Source: Holacanthus passer (taxonomy: Eukaryota; Chordata; Actinopteri; Pomacanthidae). Taken from it: a DNA stretch of 64,000 bases. A model generated the notes under the pieces. That model did not search any database. It worked only from the letters and a program-made list of their open reading frames with translations, and was not told the DNA's origin. This document shows, in pieces, positions 59,070-64,000 of the stretch (within the stretch, counting starts at the first letter, position 1; every line of letters begins with the position of its first letter). A program made the translations under genes and the position numbers. The stretch spans positions 4,092,001 through 4,156,000 of the forward strand of contig JAFREQ010000034.1 in assembly GCA_025331565.1 (NCBI GenBank), read 5' to 3'.

Positions 59070-62000
59070 ATGGCGGAGATGGACCAGCTGTTAGACGAGA
59101 GTGAGTAACAACACAAATTCAAGGAGTTTTATATTACAAACACGCAGCGGCCCAGTAGTGATAAAATAAATAATTGGTGATAAACTGCTATCGTTGTCCG
59201 TGTGATGGGTATCGTAAGTTTCGGGCGGAGTTCATAAAGTCGTTTTTAGACGCAAAGAGATGCCGGTGTGCCCAAGTCAGCTAACGCTTGTTAGCAGCAG
59301 AGGCTAACCAGAGCTAATGTTGGGAGTTGAGCAAGTTACTTTAGCTCAACTGGGTAAACAAATAACGTTAGCTTAGCCGTGAGCTAACGTCTGCTAGCTT
59401 TAGACCGCAAGCACCAATAACAAAAGGACTGCTATAACGTCTCTAATGCCAAAGTACACAAGCTAGCTGCTAGCTAGCTATCTGTTTTCCTGGGTATAGT
59501 TTTTCCTTATGTTTAACGTTCGTTAGCGCCGGTAACGTTAACATGTTAACGCTTTATGAAGCATTTTGACAAGCTGTTAAAGGGGAACTGGCGAACTTAT
59601 TTGGCTATTAACAGCTTAAAGGCTCGTTTCAGTCGATGTGAGCGTAGTTAAATGTAACTAAATATCATGTCCGGAGTGTAACGTTAGCTTGTTTAGCCCG
59701 GTTGGTTGAGATAATGTTTCCAGCTGATGTTGTGTCTGACAGATCAAACCGGGGGTTAAGGCCTAACTCAGTGCGTTAGCTTCATCCAACTTCACTGAAC
59801 CTGCTGTCAGTGTTTAAAGGACGGTCTAACAGATGTCAGTCATTTTCTTTTATAGCTACAATCAACGCAGTTATATTAACTTAAAACTGAACTCCTGAAC
59901 TCCTTTTTTTTAATCACGGTGACATGTTCAGAAAATGTTTACAGCATTTTATATTATTAATATTATTGATAGGATATTGATTGATGTATCCCCATTTCTC
60001 CTCTTCCTCAGGCTCTTCAGCAGAGGCACTTGTCAGTCTAAAAGGTATGTGAGCAGTATTTTTAGCTCTCTGTCTTTTTGCACATTTATTCTTGGTACTG
60101 ATTTTAAGTGCATTGCAATCTATTGGAAACTGGAGTCAAATTTCTTGTGTGCTGAAACATACTTGGCCCGTTTTGATCTATGCCACAAGTTTCCTGATTA
60201 AAAGTGTCATTAGATAACACTTTTATATAGTATAACGTGACAAGCTTTCAGTGACAACCCACACTACCTTATATTTGTGGCTGATACATTCTGGGACAAA
60301 ATGTGGTAGTGTGTGTGCAGTTTTGTCCCCATGTTGGCAAAGATAAGTTTTGTGTTAGGACTATTTTATTATCCATTCTAATCTCACTTGAAAATTAATT
60401 AAATCTTCTGTGATTTAAGGGTAGCTTTCAGTCTGACATTTGATAATGAGTAGGTCTTACAGGGGGCTTGTGTCTGGTGTCAATGCACTATTTTCAATAA
60501 ATGCATTCATTTTTTTACTTTTATTATAGAGGGAAGTTTGTCCAACACTCTGAATGAAAAAAACAGCTTCCCAAGAGCTCACAACACCAGGGGACGACAT
60601 TCCTCCCTCACGATGGACACGGTGAGCATCATGGTGTTAGTTTAAAGGTTAGGTTAGGTGGTCAGGTTTAAATTTGTGAAAAGTTGGTTAATATGCAATT
60701 AAGCACAACACAAACACACACCTTACACAAACTACCATACTTTGTAATTAACCGATCTCAGACATTGTATAAAGTAAAACTGCAGGGTTAATGTATTGCA
60801 TTTGTGTTACACGTGTTAGAAATTCTAATGCAATCTTTTTTGCTCCCCCCCCCCCCATATACATGCAAAATATTTTTGAACCTCTGCCCTCGTATACTGT
60901 ACGTATGTTTTGACTCCTTTTGGCTTGTGAATGAAAATAATCTCAGAAACCTTCACTGGTTTGAAGGCATGAAAATAACCAACTTGGTATTTTCTAGTAC
61001 AGGATTAATGGTCTATAGTTCCAATGTTTCATCTGCAAATTATTGAAGAGACATAGTAGGATAAATCTAAATCTATTGATTTTATTCATAGTTTTACTAC
61101 TTAAAATGGGTACATTCTTCAAATGTGGAAATGCAGATTTGGAAGGAATATGCATTCTGCGTGCAACTGGTTTGTACGTGGTCTAGTGTCAAATATGGTT
61201 TTGTACTGCAGTTTGCACTGAAATAAAGTAGTAGACAGTATTTTTGTATGTCAGTGGTGCTGTTTGGGACCTATCTGGAAACACTTGTCCCACACTTCAG
61301 GAGGTGATGTAGAAAGTACTGCAACCCAGTCAGCGCAGAGCAACATGTGGCAGTGTCCTTAAGGTGGATATTTTAATCTCACCAGAAAATTCTCTGTGTC
61401 ATAGTGGTATCTTATGCTCTCTCTGGGTGTTGCATTGATTAAACACACACACACACACTACTCTGCAAATACATCAATTTGCACCAGAATAATGCACACA
61501 AATATTTGTGCCTGGAACATCATTGGCACTCTTCATGAAGTCCTGCCACATTTGTCATTTCAGCCCACACGGAGCTCTAAGAGGAGCCGTTTGTTTCGGG
61601 AGGACGATGAGCAGCCCCAGCAGCGTCTCCCTTCCAGATCCCCTCGGAGGAGCCAAAGGGTCACCACCACACCACAGGTAAAGACTGCACACCATGACAG
61701 TTAAGTCAGCGGGCAGTCAATGGCTATCCTCATTGACTACAGTATGTCAACATTTCCAGTAGCTGCTTTAGACTCAGGCTAAAAAACACAATGAACATGG
61801 TGAGGCTGCCAGACCCTGCAAGAGATCTGCCACTTCATAGAAAATTAATTGGAGGCGACCCATAGCTTCCTGTGTTCTGTGTTTTTACTCTAAGTCTTCC
61901 TGTGGTTTGTTTGTAGTAAGCTTTTAATGTGAAGCACTAAGTGTTTTGTTTGCATTGGCAGTAGTAGTTTTTTAAAAGAGCAATAACACCACCATCAGAC

Positions 62001-63737
62001 AACAATGAGGCTGATAAGGTGTTAGATAAAGTGTGGTATGGAATAAAACTTGACTCCATACTGCTGCCTCTCGTTTGTTAAAAAGGAGCTACAAAGCCAG
62101 TGAGGTCAACTAGGCTTCTAAAAATGGTGCTTTCTCACTAGTTGCCTGTTTGACCACACATATTGATCCACTCACATTATATTGAGGATTTTATAGCTTA
62201 GTTGCAGGAACAAGCAGTTGCCGATGTGCCTGTGAGGGAATAATAAGTGGTAAATCTTTATAGCTGCCTTGCATGGTGGAAGAATAAATGGAAATTTGTT
62301 TATGATAATTCTGCTCAAGATGTTTGTTGACTTTATTTTATTATTCTTCAGAATACATCATGTACCTGTATGTGGAATGACTGTTGTTTTAATGTTTTTC
62401 TTTACAGAAATTTTCTAATGTGGTGACACCAGATAAAAAGGCATCCCAGAAAATAGGGCTGAGATTAAGAAACCTCCTTAAACTACCCAAAGCTCACAAA
62501 TGGTGCATCTATGAATGGTTCTATTCCAATATCGACAGGTAAAATCTCACTTTCACCTTTAGAAGACAACAATTACTTTTAATGAATTGTAGTTGTTTAA
62601 CAATGTTTAAACTTTTTGATCGTCTGTATTAAACATGGCTTGAGAGGTCAGCAGCAAATGGAAGGCGACACAATCTTATGTTGTGTATTTCTCTCCCAAA
62701 AATGTTTTCACCTTGTTTTCTTTTCCAGACCTCTCTTTGAGGGTGACAATGAATTCTGCCTTTGTCTCAAGGAGTCTTTCCCCAACCTGAAAACAAGAAA
62801 GTTAACAAGGGTTGAGTGGGGAACAATCAGGAGACTAATGGGAAAACCTCGCCGGTATGCAATAGTCTTTAAGATTTGTGCATCTACACACCATTTTTAT
62901 TCATCATGTTTGTCTTCATTTTTGTCAGACATTTTAAAGTCTGTGAAATTGTTTTCTGTCTGTTTTTTTTTGTCATTTCCTCAAACAAAGACTTAAAAGA
63001 AGCACTGTGCTTTGTTGTCCAATCCAGGTGTTCGTCAGCATTCTTTTCTGAGGAGCGGACAGCGCTGAGACAGAAGAGGCAGAAGATGCGCCTGCTGCAG
63101 CAAAGAAAACTGTCTGATGTGTCAAACTGCAAAGACCTTCCAGATGAAATCCCCCTGCCACTCATCATAGGAACCAAAGTCACTGGTAAGATGGCTAAAA
63201 TAAAAACAAAACAATCAGCAGTTACAACAGCCAGACAGGCCTCATTAAATGTTAGGTTGTCATCATTGCAGTCAGATGACCTGCAAGGCAACCCAAGTTA
63301 CATTTTTAGTATTTGCCTGATGTCCTGTCAAAAAACAGAAGACATTTTTATCCTGAACTGATGACAAAAATTTCAAGCAACCAATAGTAAGGAGCGTAGG
63401 ACAAGTCATTTTCTGACTGTGTGTTGATCAAATAAGAAAACCATTAAGAGTGAAAAGCCTTAATACAGTGACTGCATCATCATGTGTAAATTAGCTGTTG
63501 TGAAAATTCAAACCCAATAGCGCAAGTAAGGATGTCCCACACAGATCTGTTCATTATTACCAGTATGGATTCTGATTTGGTTTGTTTGCTTTTTGTACCA
63601 CAGCTCGACTCCGAGGCGTCCATGATGGGTTGTTCACAGGGCAGATCGATGCAGTGGACACCAGCGCTGCCACCTATCGCGTCACCTTTGACCGCAGTGG
63701 CCTGGGAACACACACTGTGCCTGACTACGAAGTCCTG
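59070..63737 (+). CDS. lin9: LIN9, DREAM/MuvB core subunit (5' part, 8 exons; continues off the right edge)
   Basis: LIN9 is a core MuvB subunit that, with LIN54, LIN37, LIN52 and RBBP4, represses (DREAM) or activates (B-MYB/FOXM1) cell-cycle genes. Exons: 59070-59100, 60012-60044, 60530-60621, 61564-61677, 62408-62538, 62729-62854, 63028-63185, 63604-63737. They give 819 nt, 273 codons, in phase. The N-terminus MAEMDQLLDESSSAEALVSL is followed by a basic, Ser/Arg-rich stretch (about 53-88). The DIRP domain starts at about residue 97 (TPDKKASQKIGLRLRNLLKL), followed by KWCIYEWFYSNID and VEWGTIRRLMGKPRRCSSAFF. Then come the Tudor-like segment RLRGVHDGLFTGQID and the VTFDRSGLGTHTVPDYEVL block. 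Human LIN9 is about 540 aa, so roughly half is present; the C-terminal LIN52/LIN54-binding half lies beyond the window. Confidence 0.95.
59275..59695. promoter_or_regulatory. Cluster of GCTAACGTTAGC-type words in lin9 intron 1
   Basis: Within about 420 bp the words ctaacg, gttagc, gctaac, gctagc and aacgtta recur at least 15 times, many as overlapping palindromes (gctagctgctagctagctat, ataacgttagctt, ggtaacgttaacatgttaac). This is far denser than elsewhere in the window except 29.4-29.6 kb. Function unknown. Confidence 0.6.
61442..61459. repeat. Short (AC)n run in lin9 intron 3
   Basis: Nine AC units. Confidence 0.9.
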
Positions 63738-63822
63738 GTAAGAGATAAAAGTGTTGGTCTTTATTAATACCACTCGCACCTTACTACAAAGTATAATGAA
63801 GTGTCATTAAGAATTGCAAAAT

Positions 63823-63956
63823 AAGGGTAGAGCATTTACCATGTATCAAGGCTGAGTCCTTGCTGCAGTGGCCCAGGTTTGATTTCTCTCTCTTTCTCTC
63901 CCCTGTCTCGCTACAGCTGTCACTCTCACAAATATAGCAGAAATGCCAAAAAATAA
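63823..63956 (+). repeat. SINE-like repeat in lin9 intron 8
   Basis: It reads ggtagagcatttaccatgta, then ggctgagtccttgctgcagt, ggcccaggtttgattt (decayed B box), a CT-rich body and a 'gcagaaatgccaaaaaataa' tail. This order matches a common teleost SINE. The A-box end is truncated or drifted. Confidence 0.6.
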
Positions 63957-64000
63957 CTGAGCAAAAAGAATTGTAAAATAAGAAACTTTCAAAATACCAA

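Overview
This window is vertebrate nuclear DNA, almost certainly from a teleost fish. Multi-exon genes with GT-AG introns encode vertebrate-specific families. The introns are short to moderate, CA microsatellites are abundant, and several interspersed repeats look like common teleost SINEs and short terminal-inverted-repeat elements. I saw no prokaryotic gene organisation, CRISPR array, rRNA or tRNA gene. All exon models were built by hand from splice sites, reading-frame phase and remembered family sequences; no alignment was run.

Layout. (1) About 1-25.8 kb, minus strand: a complete efr3b gene (23 coding exons, 817 codons plus stop, the length I recall for human EFR3B), with a long 3' UTR and a 7.4 kb first intron rich in repeats. 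(2) 25.8-35 kb: a gene-poor spacer with possible upstream promoter or first-exon elements for efr3b near 28.0 and 29.0-29.6 kb. (3) 35.06-44.99 kb, plus strand: a complete ADCY8-type membrane adenylyl cyclase (20 coding exons, 1166 codons plus stop). (4) 47.93-57.64 kb, plus strand: a complete parp1 (23 exons, 1015 codons plus stop) with all zinc ligands, the DEVD caspase site and the His-Tyr-Glu triad. (5) 50.19-51.28 kb, minus strand: a single-exon class A GPCR resembling adenosine receptors, lying wholly inside parp1 intron 4. (6) 59.07 kb to the right edge, plus strand: the first eight coding exons of lin9, which continues outside the window.

How the genes relate. efr3b (a plasma-membrane scaffold for PI4KA), the cyclase and the receptor are membrane-signalling genes. 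PARP1 and LIN9 act in the nucleus (DNA-damage signalling and DREAM/MuvB cell-cycle transcription). parp1-lin9 adjacency matches human 1q42. An EFR3B-type gene beside an ADCY8-type cyclase mixes two human neighbourhoods (EFR3B-ADCY3 on 2p23, EFR3A-ADCY8 on 8q24), which suggests an old ohnologue pairing.

The most unusual items are the nested, intronless adenosine-receptor-like gene and the ADCY8-type cyclase that lacks lumenal N-glycosylation sites and has a short C-terminal tail. Next come a possible in-frame alternative first exon for efr3b, a microsatellite that begins inside a splice donor, a TISU/YY1-type start context on lin9, and a THAP-like transposon relic. I found no clearly new multi-gene system.
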